Below, in pieces: positions 1 through 6,023 of a stretch of 7,825 bases of DNA (position 1 is its first letter; every line of letters begins with the position of its first letter). Where the stretch lies: NCBI GenBank assembly GCA_947258945.1, contig CAMYKJ010000151.1, forward strand, positions 1 to 7,825, given 5' to 3'. The notes beneath the pieces are model-generated. The model was not told the DNA's origin. It searched no databases and worked only from the letters and a program-made list of their open reading frames with translations. Source of the DNA: an uncultured Ectothiorhodospiraceae bacterium (GTDB lineage Bacteria > Pseudomonadota > Gammaproteobacteria > UBA9214). The position numbers were made by a program, and so were the translations under genes.

Positions 1-570
1 CTGGCCTTCAGCACCTCGGGCATCCACTTCGGCATCCACGGCAAAGGCATTGCTGACAGGGCGCATGAGGTGCAGGCTGGCGTGAGTCGCCTCGCTGGTT
101 TGGCTGGAACTTTTGTCCGTCTTCAGCGCCTGATCCAGGATGGCGCCGAACACTGCACTGGCCAGATCCTGATCTCTGGGCGGGCTGGTAGCCGCCGTTC
201 CCGCATCCACCCGGCTGTACAGACCCACACCCCGTTCGGTGCGAAACTCGCCCGAGGTGACTTTCCAGGGCAGCGGGTGCTGATAATTGCCGTCGATAAA
301 ATCCAGTTGAAAGATTTCCTGTTGCCAGGGCCAGTCATAGCGGTCCGCCAGGGCACGCAGGTCGACAAGAAAATTATTGTCCGCCGCGCGCGCGCGTTCT
401 GCTTTATCGATGAGCTCATTGAGCTCTTTGACCAGACTTTCCACACTGCCGTCGGTGGCGGGCGTTGCACTTTGCCAGATTTTATAATCGCCATCGTTTT
501 CAGCGGCGGTGACCACCGAAGCGGATAAACAAAACAGGGTGGAAAGCAAGAATGTGAGGATTGGTTTCAT
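1..570 (-). CDS. Secreted protein of unknown function (C-terminus beyond window)
   Basis: The reading frame stays open from an ATG at 570-568 to the window edge, giving 190 residues with no stop. The N-terminus is a typical Sec signal peptide: MKP, a hydrophobic stretch at residues 4-20, and probable signal peptidase I cleavage after Ala22 or Ala23. Cys14 is not in a lipobox because Phe precedes it. The mature part starts acidic, has a short helical charged stretch (about 45-65), then a Trp/Tyr-rich section around residues 78-120 with the string YDWPWQQEIFQLDF, suggesting a globular periplasmic domain. I do not recognise the family. The Shine-Dalgarno site is weak (a GGA about 6 bases before the ATG), but the signal peptide beginning exactly at this ATG supports the start. 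It is divergent from the cluster to its right, so it probably has its own promoter in 571-740. The plus-strand frame opposite it looks like a shadow. Confidence 0.8.
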   Translation of the reverse strand, partial: MKPILTFLLSTLFCLSASVVTAAENDGDYKIWQSATPATDGSVESLVKELNELIDKAERARAADNNFLVDLRALADRYDWPWQQEIFQLDFIDGNYQHPLPWKVTSGEFRTERGVGLYSRVDAGTAATSPPRDQDLASAVFGAILDQALKTDKSSSQTSEATHASLHLMRPVSNAFAVDAEVDARGAEGQ

Positions 571-737
571 GGGTAGTCCATCATAAATCAAATAAACGGT
601 CATTTAGCGCCTTTTAGCCAATATGTCACAATATTTTCATGCCAGGACACCGTTGTGCACCATGGCCTGGCTAGCATTTGAATAAATGGGGGCAGAGCAT
701 AATTTTCCCTGATATTAAGAGAAATTCTGCTCAAGGG

Positions 738-765
738 AAATCAATGGGGTCAGACTCCATTGAAA
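738..765 (+). repeat. REP-like palindromic motif, left copy
   Basis: A 28-base motif whose core 741-763 is an 11-bp inverted repeat around a central A at 752. The left arm is TCAATGGGGTC, the right arm GACTCCATTGA, and only one pair is G-T. An inverted copy with 22 of 28 identical bases lies at 5977-6004. Directly to the left, TTTCCCT (704-710) can pair with AGGGAAA (734-740), the stem extending by GA/TC past a bulged A. Motifs built around GGGTCAG and CATTGA recur between genes in many environmental proteobacteria, and I associate them with REP-associated tyrosine (Y1) transposases. That link comes from memory, and no transposase lies in this window. Confidence 0.6.
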
Positions 766-834
766 CGTCGAATGCTGGATAATTGTTTGGGCGGTGGTTG
801 CTTTTTTTCGGGCTGGATCCCCGCCTCAGCTTCA

Positions 835-890
835 CGTCAGGAACGCCGGATTACGTTAACTTCTGTAATTTCTTGGCCTGACGCAATTAC
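835..890. promoter_or_regulatory. Nested inverted repeats upstream of the cluster
   Basis: CGTCAGG (835-841) is the exact inverse of CCTGACG (877-883). Inside and overlapping are ATTAC (850-854), GTAATT (865-870) and AATTAC (885-890), which can pair in alternative ways. The segment ends about 120 bases before the first gene. GGAAC at 840-844 followed by TCTGT at 862-866 faintly resembles an extracytoplasmic-stress sigma (RpoE/AlgU) promoter, but spacing and -10 are imperfect. This could be an operator or promoter region; the evidence is only short symmetry and position. Confidence 0.25.
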
Positions 891-1008
891 ATTCAACATG
901 CCGGCTGGATAATCTCCTCTATCACAAGGATCGCATCTGACGGTTTGTCCGCGGGCGTCCCCCGGCTGCGGTATCAGTTTCAAATACACGATATACAAGG
1001 AGATTCAC

Positions 1009-1263
1009 ATGGCACTCTGGACCTTACTCGTATGGCTGGCAGTTGGCGCTGTGGCAGGCATACTGGCGCGCAACATCATGGGCGGCACCTCACCCTTCGG
1101 CACGATTGGCGATGTAATCTTCGGTATGGTGGGTGGTGTGCTGGGTGGCTATATTGTGGCGCTGTTAGGTGTTTCCGGGACCGGTGGTATCATCGGGTCC
1201 ATTGTCGTTGCGCTGCTTGGCGCACTGCTGATTATCTGGGGTGCAAGAAAGATCAAGGCATGA
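1009..1263 (+). CDS. GlsB/YeaQ/YmgE-family stress-response membrane protein
   Basis: An 84-residue, very hydrophobic protein of the family once labelled transglycosylase-associated, usually 80-90 residues long. It shows three membrane helices at about residues 3-21, 33-54 and 58-78, rich in Gly/Ala with GxxxG-like spacing (GMVGGVLGG). After helix 1 comes the family-typical polar turn ARNIMGG, and the end is basic (ARKIKA), presumably cytoplasmic. Relatives sit in the inner membrane and are induced in stationary phase, acid or envelope stress; the molecular activity is unknown. The start is fixed by AAGGAG at 997-1002, six bases before the ATG. It is the first gene of the co-directional cluster. 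The next frame overlaps its end by 23 bases if that gene really starts at the GTG, which suggests translational coupling. Family assignment is firm; any enzymatic role is not supported. Confidence 0.92.
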   Translation: MALWTLLVWLAVGAVAGILARNIMGGTSPFGTIGDVIFGMVGGVLGGYIVALLGVSGTGGIIGSIVVALLGALLIIWGARKIKA

Positions 1264-1819
1264 TGCGGCCCCGCCACGGCATTTTAAAATAATCCTGAAG
1301 GATATCCTCACGCAACAGCTGCCGGGCACTGCAAGCGCCGGCGAGCGGCCGGGTGAGGTAACCGCAACGACAGGAGAGGCATCCATTGAGGAGCAGGAGG
1401 CAAAATCTGCCGGTGTCGCTGTTGCCGGTGCCGATTCGGCACCCGATCCCGATGAGATGGAGGAAAACTGGTGGGACCGGGAATGGGACCACTTCCGCGC
1501 ACACCAGGAAAAGGAACGCAAGGGATTCAACCTCAAGCAGCGGCGCGACCAGGAGACATTCGCCCGCTATCAGGAGCAGGAGAAGATGCGTTTCGACACC
1601 CATCAACAGGGTGAATTCGAGGGCTTCCGGCGGCAACAGCAATGGAAGCTGGATGGCTGGAAGCAACGCATCGAACAACAGGCCGGGGGGCAGGCACCTG
1701 CACCTGGACGGATGCCGCCGCCTTCACCCTGGGCGGCGATGCCGCCCGGACCGTTTCCCGGTGGTTTCCCGCCGCGCCCCGGAATGCGGCCACCACCCCC
1801 GCGCAAGCGTGGTCAGTGA
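1241..1819 (+). CDS. Charged protein with six 11-residue repeats and Pro/Gly-rich tail
   Basis: I do not recognise this 192-residue protein. Residues 1-75 are Ala/Gly/Glu-rich and look disordered. Residues 83-148 are six back-to-back 11-residue units with an aromatic at unit position 3 (Phe85, 96, 107, 118, 129, Trp140) and Gln at position 7 of the first five (Gln89, 100, 111, 122, 133), on a background of Arg, Lys, Glu and Gln. This is hendecad periodicity, expected for a long charged helix with an aromatic stripe. Residues 149-192 are Pro/Gly/Met-rich and end in a basic PPPPRKRGQ. There is no signal peptide or membrane helix, so it is probably cytosolic or peripheral. The start is uncertain: GTG at 1241 has no good Shine-Dalgarno site and overlaps the upstream gene; ATG at 1457 has none either; an ATT at 1385 follows AGGAGAGG (1372-1379) at good spacing. 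The repeat region makes coding status likely with any of these starts. Confidence 0.7.
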   Translation: MQERSRHDAAPPRHFKIILKDILTQQLPGTASAGERPGEVTATTGEASIEEQEAKSAGVAVAGADSAPDPDEMEENWWDREWDHFRAHQEKERKGFNLKQRRDQETFARYQEQEKMRFDTHQQGEFEGFRRQQQWKLDGWKQRIEQQAGGQAPAPGRMPPPSPWAAMPPGPFPGGFPPRPGMRPPPPRKRGQ

Positions 1820-1882
1820 ACTGCGGGAGGGCCCGGGGTATTGATTCAGGCGTTGGGATCTGCAGTTGTTGTCGACTACTTG

Positions 1883-1929
1883 GAGGAGCAGCACATGGGC
1901 TTATTTGATTTCGCAAAAAATATCGGTGA
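1883..1929 (+). repeat. 47-bp tandem duplication, copy 1
   Basis: Bases 1883-1929 are repeated without any mismatch at 1930-1976, directly abutting. The unit contains a Shine-Dalgarno site (AGGAG 1884-1888), an ATG (1895-1897) and the first 11 codons of kbp. Since 47 is not a multiple of three, this copy's ATG is out of frame with the real gene. The flanking bases differ (1882 G against 1929 A; 1930 G against 1977 C), so the unit is exactly 47. Confidence 0.95.
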
Positions 1930-2026
1930 GAGGAGCAGCACATGGGCTTATTTGATTTCGCAAAAAATATCGGTGACAAGCTTTTTGGTGATGAGGAAGA
2001 GCCTGTCGAACAATCGAAGAAGATAA
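1895..2026 (+). other. Decoy upstream ORF created by the duplication
   Basis: From the ATG of copy 1 the frame encodes 43 residues. The first 11 equal the Kbp N-terminus (MGLFDFAKNIG); the rest is out of frame and ends in a basic tail (SLSNNRRR) at TAA 2024-2026. It has a Shine-Dalgarno site as good as that of kbp and spans the real kbp start, so it may lower kbp translation. It is probably not a functional protein. Confidence 0.5.
1930..1976 (+). repeat. 47-bp tandem duplication, copy 2
   Basis: The second, perfectly identical unit. Its AGGAG (1931-1935) and ATG (1942-1944) are those that read into the complete kbp frame. Perfect identity points to a recent event, or to an assembly or cloning artefact. 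Confidence 0.95.
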
Positions 2027-2379
2027 AGAGTCACCTCGAAAAGGATAATCCGGGCATTGCGGATCTCGAGGTGTCTGTAAACGAAGGTGTCGTGTCGCTC
2101 AAGGGCGAGGCGGAATCCGGCGCGGCACTGGAGAAGGCCGTACTGCTTGCCGGCAATGTTCAGGGTGTGGAAAAGGTCATGGCAGTCACGGTCAAGACGC
2201 CGGATGAACCGCCGGTTGAATATTACGAGATCGTGTCGGGCGATACGCTCTCGGGTATTGCAAAGAAATTCTACGGTGATGCCATGGAATATCCACGCCT
2301 GTTCGAGGCGAACAGGGAGGTGATCAAAGACCCCGATCTGATCTATCCGGGACAGAAAATCCGTATTCCAACGGACTGA
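1942..2379 (+). CDS. kbp: Kbp (YgaU): BON + LysM potassium-binding protein
   Basis: A 145-residue protein that matches E. coli Kbp/YgaU (149 residues) in length, order and ends. It has an amphipathic N-terminus (MGLFDFAKNIGDKLF), a BON domain at about residues 24-87, with conserved V-x-L-x-G near residue 50 and an NVQGVEKV turn, then a LysM domain at about 95-143 (YEIVSGDTLSGIAKKFYG, then YPGQKIRIP). In E. coli Kbp is a soluble cytoplasmic protein that binds K+ with high affinity and is induced by osmotic stress or stationary phase. I infer the same role here. There is no signal peptide despite the LysM domain, in line with the family. The start is the ATG in the second unit of a 47-bp tandem duplication, preceded by AGGAG at six bases. 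The first unit offers an equivalent but out-of-frame start. The gene sits 122 bases after the hendecad protein. Confidence 0.93.
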   Translation: MGLFDFAKNIGDKLFGDEEEPVEQSKKIKSHLEKDNPGIADLEVSVNEGVVSLKGEAESGAALEKAVLLAGNVQGVEKVMAVTVKTPDEPPVEYYEIVSGDTLSGIAKKFYGDAMEYPRLFEANREVIKDPDLIYPGQKIRIPTD

Positions 2380-2468
2380 GATCAGACAGGGCCGCTGGCA
2401 GGCCATAGCTGCAGGCATGCAACCAGTATGAACATACCAACAAGCAACCCTTCCGGAGGACTAGAGCC

Positions 2469-3560
2469 ATGAGCGGTACAACCCTGCAATACCTGGAAAA
2501 GGCGATGCACCAGCTGCGGGATCTGGGCCTGATGCCGGAAACCGTGGAAGAGGCGCCGGTGCTCACTCTGCTGAATCGCATTGCCGATATCGATGAAGAG
2601 AAATCGGTCGCCATTGCGCGCACGCTCTCCCAGGCATCCGTGTTCAATGACGTGGTGCGTGAACAGGTCAGCCTGATGACTATCGGTGAGCGTTACGAGG
2701 AAATCACCGAGGCATTCAACAGCATCCGCGATGACGCGAAAAGCATGGTGCAGCAGGTCGAGGACGGCAAGATCGACACCTTCGAGCGCCTCGGCAATGT
2801 CTGGATGAAGGTCACCCGCGGCGATATCGCCACGAATGCCTATCAGGACTTTCGTGGCGCTATCAAGGAGTCCGAGATTTATGCCCTGGAAATCCTGCAA
2901 AAAGCGGAGGCGCTCTGGAACGAGGCACAGGGAAAGCTCAAGCAGGCTTCTGAAACGGTCAGTAACTTCACGGGTGACGATCTTGCAGAACGGGCCAAGC
3001 TCGAGCTGGTGCGCGATGAGAAAATGCGGGAGCTGCAGTTTGCCGAGGACCGATACCAGATTTCCAAGGACTTGTCCGACAACCTGACCGTCAGCTACAA
3101 CACCTCGGAAGTCATCATGGCGCGCCTGATGCAAACTACCAGCGCCAAAGACCGGGTCTACAAGCAGGCCATTACCTTCTTCGGTACCAACGAAACCGTA
3201 TTGACGGCCCTGTCGGCCTCATTTACCGGTCTGTTCGGCCTGCATGAAAGCACGCGGACGCTGGAGGCAATGAAGGAGGGTGTATCCCGGAGTCTGGAAG
3301 ACCTGGCCGATATCGGTGGCAAGGTACAGGAAGCCGCCGTCAAGGCGGGTTATGGCCCGACCATACGCGCCGATGCCGTTAAAAAACTGGTCGACTCAGT
3401 GGTGAATTTTCAGGCGCGTACCACCGAGATCATTGCCGAGATGCGCAAGCTCTCTACCCAGAATGCACAGGAAATCCGCGATGCAGTAGAGGACGGCAAG
3501 CAGCGCCTGGCTGCCATCGTCAATCGCGGCGATTCCCTGCCGTTGCCGCACAAGTTCTAG
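2469..3560 (+). CDS. Helical protein of unknown function, possibly TelA-like
   Basis: A 363-residue, almost entirely helical, charged protein without signal peptide or membrane segment, so probably cytoplasmic. The start is clear: GGAGGA (2455-2460) lies eight bases before the ATG. Residues 1-130 are helical with many acidic residues; 135-205 look like a coiled coil (ILQKAEALWNEAQGKLKQA and following). Residues 208-310 are the most family-like section, with SYNTSEVIMARL, TFFGTNETVLTALSASF and GLHESTRTLEAMKEGV; then AGYGPTIRADAVKKLVDSV and a final long helix to about 350. The order of helices, with a conserved Leu/Asn-rich stretch followed by a short Gly-containing loop and a final helix, recalls toxic-anion-resistance (TelA) proteins, but this is an impression rather than a motif match. 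It lies 89 bases after kbp and 30 bases before the membrane protein, probably in the same operon. Confidence 0.85.
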   Translation: MSGTTLQYLEKAMHQLRDLGLMPETVEEAPVLTLLNRIADIDEEKSVAIARTLSQASVFNDVVREQVSLMTIGERYEEITEAFNSIRDDAKSMVQQVEDGKIDTFERLGNVWMKVTRGDIATNAYQDFRGAIKESEIYALEILQKAEALWNEAQGKLKQASETVSNFTGDDLAERAKLELVRDEKMRELQFAEDRYQISKDLSDNLTVSYNTSEVIMARLMQTTSAKDRVYKQAITFFGTNETVLTALSASFTGLFGLHESTRTLEAMKEGVSRSLEDLADIGGKVQEAAVKAGYGPTIRADAVKKLVDSVVNFQARTTEIIAEMRKLSTQNAQEIRDAVEDGKQRLAAIVNRGDSLPLPHKF

Positions 3561-3571
3561 CCTGATCAGGC
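3560..3571. repeat. 12-bp perfect palindrome at stop codon
   Basis: GCCTGATCAGGC overlaps the last base of the preceding TAG stop and lies in the 30-base gap before the next gene. It has no loop and no T run, so it does not look like an intrinsic terminator. It may be chance, a protein-binding site or a processing point. Confidence 0.3.
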
Positions 3572-3590
3572 GTTTCGCGGGACAGCACCA

Positions 3591-4499
3591 GTGGGGAAGG
3601 CAGCAGATACGGCACCGCTGGAAGACCTGATGGTGGCGATGGATGTCGTCGATACCCTGCGGCATCGTCAACAGTTGGTCGAGCGTGAGCTGGACAGTGA
3701 GGGGCGGCGTGAGCGTCTGATCGAGAAGCTGCGCGAAATCTACAGCGGTCAGGGTATCGAGGTGTCCGACCAGGTGCTGGCCGATGGCGTGCGCGCGCTG
3801 GAGGAAGATCGCTTCAGGTATTCACCCCCGCAAACAACCTTCGCAACGCGCGTTGCGCATCTCTTTGTCAGGCGGGATAAATGGCTCCGGCCGGTGCTGC
3901 TGTTACTGGTGCTGCTGTTCGGCCTGTGGCTGTCTTACTACCTTGTGTCTGTCAGGCCCGAAACATCGGCCAGGGCCGCCTTGCCGGGCGAGCTGGCACA
4001 GCGTTACGCGGAAGTCGTCAAGGTAAGCGACGACGAGGCGGCGCTTGCGCAGGCACGCCAATATAAATCCGGCGGCGAGCTGGCACTGGAAAACGGGCGT
4101 TATGATGAGGCCCGTTCCGACATTGAAAATCTGGAGCAAATGCTCATGCAGCTCAAGCTCGCATACAAGCTGCAGGTCATCCAGCGCCATGAAGAGCAGT
4201 CCGGGGTCTGGCGCATCCCTGATGTTAACACCCGGGCACGTAACTACTATCTGATCGTCGAGGCCGTGGATGCCCGTGGCCAGGTGTTGTCCCTGCCGGT
4301 CACCAGCGAAGAAACGGGCAAGACGCGGGTCGTCAATAAATGGGGTATTCGGGTAGACGCCTCTGTGTTCGAGCGCATTGCGGATGACAAGCAGGATGAT
4401 GGCATTATCCAGCAGCGTGAAATTGGTCAGAAGCAACAGGGACGACTGGAGCCCGAATACAGCATTGACACCAGCGGCGCCGCAATCACGGATTGGTAA
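3591..4499 (+). CDS. Single-pass membrane protein, DUF6384-like
   Basis: A 302-residue protein. The N-terminal domain (1-95) begins with LEDLMVAMDVVDTLRHR, which I associate with DUF6384-type hypothetical proteins, and continues as charged helices. One membrane helix spans about residues 99-121 (WLRPVLLLLVLLFGLWLSYY); the RRDKWLR before it argues for a cytoplasmic N-terminus and an exported C-terminal half. Residues 130-200 are helical (coiled-coil tendency), and 205-302 look beta-rich (NYYLIVEAVDARGQVLSLPV, then VVNKWGIRVD), a likely small periplasmic domain. The function is unknown. The start is GTG 3591 with only a weak GCGGGA upstream; the ATG at codon 14 would cut into the conserved N-terminal string, so GTG is preferred. 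It lies between two coiled-coil proteins, 14 bases before the next ATG, and could anchor them to the membrane. Confidence 0.82.
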   Translation: MGKAADTAPLEDLMVAMDVVDTLRHRQQLVERELDSEGRRERLIEKLREIYSGQGIEVSDQVLADGVRALEEDRFRYSPPQTTFATRVAHLFVRRDKWLRPVLLLLVLLFGLWLSYYLVSVRPETSARAALPGELAQRYAEVVKVSDDEAALAQARQYKSGGELALENGRYDEARSDIENLEQMLMQLKLAYKLQVIQRHEEQSGVWRIPDVNTRARNYYLIVEAVDARGQVLSLPVTSEETGKTRVVNKWGIRVDASVFERIADDKQDDGIIQQREIGQKQQGRLEPEYSIDTSGAAITDW

Positions 4500-4513
4500 A
4501 GGAAGCAGACTGT

Positions 4514-5968
4514 ATGTTGAGTGGTGTGCAAACCTTACAGCAGCTTGATCAGGGACTGTCTTCGGTGCGTGCGGAGATCAATCGTATTGACCATGAGCTG
4601 AACCAGGTCAGTGTAGCCCTGCATGCCAACCGTCACGCCCAGGCACAATCGCTTAAAGAGCTGGCGGCAATTCGTCTGGATGAATTATCCGGCGAAACGT
4701 TCATGGGTGATCTGGAGGCGGCTGACCAGCGCGCGCTGGCATTGCTCGAGGAACGTCGCCATGCCTTTGAAAGGCTGGAAAACGACATAGCCACTGCCAC
4801 GCAAGCGCTGGATGATCTCGAGAACGAGCGGTCTGCACAACAGGCGGCCGTGAGCGACAGGGCGCAGGCGATAATTGATTGCGAGCATCGCGTACAGGGC
4901 GAACTCGAGGAGAATGCAGGCTACCAGAAGCAGCTCCAGGAGGCGCGAAAACTCGATAGCATTGCCAGCGAAGCCGAACAAAAAGCCACACTGGCGGAGC
5001 AGGACCGGCAGGAGAAGGGGCGGCCCTATGAGGAAAATGAGCTCTTCATGTACTTGTGGGGGCGCAAATACGGTACGCCGGATTATGATGCCGGGCCGTT
5101 AACGCGCTATCTGGACCGCTGGGTGGAAAGCCTGTGCGACTATGATGAGTACCGGGTCAATTACTGGACCCTGCTGGAGATCCCCGGGCGTCTTCAGTCC
5201 CATGCAGAAACGGCACGCAGTCACTCGGAATCGGCGCTGGATGAGCTGGCGGAGATCGAAACCGCAAAGGCACATGAGGCAGGTCTGCCTGCATTGCAGG
5301 ATGCCCATACCCGGGCGCAGAATGATCTGGATGACATCGACGATAACATCGAGCAGCGGGAAGAGGCACACAATCAGCTGTTGAAACAGCGCACTGCGTT
5401 CGCCGAGGCCAGAGATACCTATATGACGCAGAGTCTGCATGCGCTGAGTGATGCCCTGAGTAACAAGAGCCTGCTTGAACTCAATGACGCGGCGCATAAA
5501 ACCATCAGTGCGCAGGACAACCGTATGGTGCGTGAGCTGGCTGACCTGCGTGAACAGCACAAAGATCTTGAGGAAGAGCTGCGCGATCATCGCCGCATGC
5601 ATGAAGCAAAACTCGACAGGCTGCAGGAATTCGAGCAGGTACGACGCCGGTTCAAACTAAGTCGTTTCGATGATGTCCGTTCCGGGTTTGGTAACAAAGG
5701 TCTGATCACTGCCATGCTCGGTCAATTTCTGAGTGGTCTGGTCAGCAGCAAAGAATTATGGCGTGTCCTCGAGCGTCATCAGCGTCATCGCGATGTCGGC
5801 GCCTGGCCGGATTTCGGCAGCGGTGGCCTGGGCCTGCCGAAGTCGCGACGCAGTCCCTGGCACTTCCCTAGGGGGCGGGGTGGATCACCGGGAGGCTTTC
5901 GTCTGCCCCGTTCCGGCGGATGGCGCTCACGCGGTGGCGGCGGCTTCCGTACGGGTGGTGGTTTCTAG
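4514..5968 (+). CDS. Coiled-coil protein with Gly/Arg-rich C-terminal tail
   Basis: A 484-residue protein of unknown function. Two long coiled-coil arms (about residues 5-168 and 228-378, rich in Glu, Gln, Arg, Leu and Ala) flank a compact, aromatic section at about 170-225 (ENELFMYLWGRKYGTPDY, then YLDRWVESLCDYDEYRVNYW). This gives an arm-head-arm layout that could fold back on itself. Residues 380-425 include an amphipathic stretch (GLITAMLGQFLSGLVSS). The last 50 residues are low complexity: Gly, Arg, Pro, Ser and aromatics, ending RSRGGGGFRTGGGF. There is no signal peptide or clear membrane helix. I chose the ATG at 4514 because AAAGGAAG (4498-4505) sits eight bases upstream; the frame also opens at TTG 4493, overlapping the previous stop, but that has no such site. 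It is the last gene of the cluster. Gly-rich tails occur in some TPM-domain and surface proteins, but no TPM domain is visible here. Confidence 0.83.
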   Translation: MLSGVQTLQQLDQGLSSVRAEINRIDHELNQVSVALHANRHAQAQSLKELAAIRLDELSGETFMGDLEAADQRALALLEERRHAFERLENDIATATQALDDLENERSAQQAAVSDRAQAIIDCEHRVQGELEENAGYQKQLQEARKLDSIASEAEQKATLAEQDRQEKGRPYEENELFMYLWGRKYGTPDYDAGPLTRYLDRWVESLCDYDEYRVNYWTLLEIPGRLQSHAETARSHSESALDELAEIETAKAHEAGLPALQDAHTRAQNDLDDIDDNIEQREEAHNQLLKQRTAFAEARDTYMTQSLHALSDALSNKSLLELNDAAHKTISAQDNRMVRELADLREQHKDLEEELRDHRRMHEAKLDRLQEFEQVRRRFKLSRFDDVRSGFGNKGLITAMLGQFLSGLVSSKELWRVLERHQRHRDVGAWPDFGSGGLGLPKSRRSPWHFPRGRGGSPGGFRLPRSGGWRSRGGGGFRTGGGF

Positions 5969-5976
5969 GCTATTGG

Positions 5977-6004
5977 AATCAATCGAGCCTGACCCTGTTG
6001 ATTT
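5977..6004 (-). repeat. REP-like motif, right copy (inverted)
   Basis: Read on the minus strand, this 28-base stretch matches the motif at 738-765 in 22 of 28 positions, including the blocks AAATCAA, GGGTCAG, CTC and ATTGA. Its own palindrome is degenerate: two pairs of the outer stem are lost. It begins 8 bases after the stop of the coiled-coil gene and, with the left copy, brackets the six-gene cluster in inverted orientation. Confidence 0.6.
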
Positions 6005-6023
6005 GAAAGCTATCACGAAACAG

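Larger units (their letters stand above)
571..1008. other. Divergent intergenic region, 438 bases, no gene seen
   Basis: No convincing coding frame lies here. A frame entering at 945 only runs into the GlsB-type gene out of phase. The region must carry the promoters of the secreted protein (leftward) and of the six-gene cluster (rightward), but I could not find a convincing sigma-70 -35/-10 pair for either. Visible structure: an A/T-rich inverted repeat (AATAT at 620-624, ATATT at 631-635); arms TTTCCCT (704-710) and AGGGAAA (734-740) beside a palindromic motif; a 10-base direct repeat GCTGGATAAT at 774-783 and 904-913; and nested inverted repeats at 835-890. The T run at 802-808 has no stem in front of it, so it is not called a terminator. 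Confidence 0.6.

Noticed and set aside
385..396. Alternating CG run (six CG dinucleotides), possible Z-DNA
   Set aside because: Short and inside a coding region where it encodes an ordinary Arg/Ala stretch.
70..528. 152-residue plus-strand open frame
   Set aside because: It is antisense to the secreted protein, which has a clean signal peptide; the plus frame shows no start signal or domain.
802..808. T7 run as an intrinsic terminator
   Set aside because: No GC-rich stem precedes it on the plus strand, and no plus-strand gene lies upstream.
945..1292. 115-residue frame overlapping the GlsB-type gene
   Set aside because: Out of phase with a clear family member that has an ideal ribosome-binding site; its composition (Trp, Cys, Arg, His) is typical of a shadow frame.
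1895..1944. Programmed -1 frameshift at the A6 run in duplication copy 1, joining both copies
   Set aside because: The slip would be in the right direction, but the kbp frame meets a TGA at 1927-1929 before the second ATG, so no fused product can result.
2382..3134. 250-residue minus-strand open frame
   Set aside because: It lies wholly opposite the 363-residue gene, which has a strong Shine-Dalgarno site and plausible protein composition; the antisense frame has no ribosome-binding site or recognisable domain.
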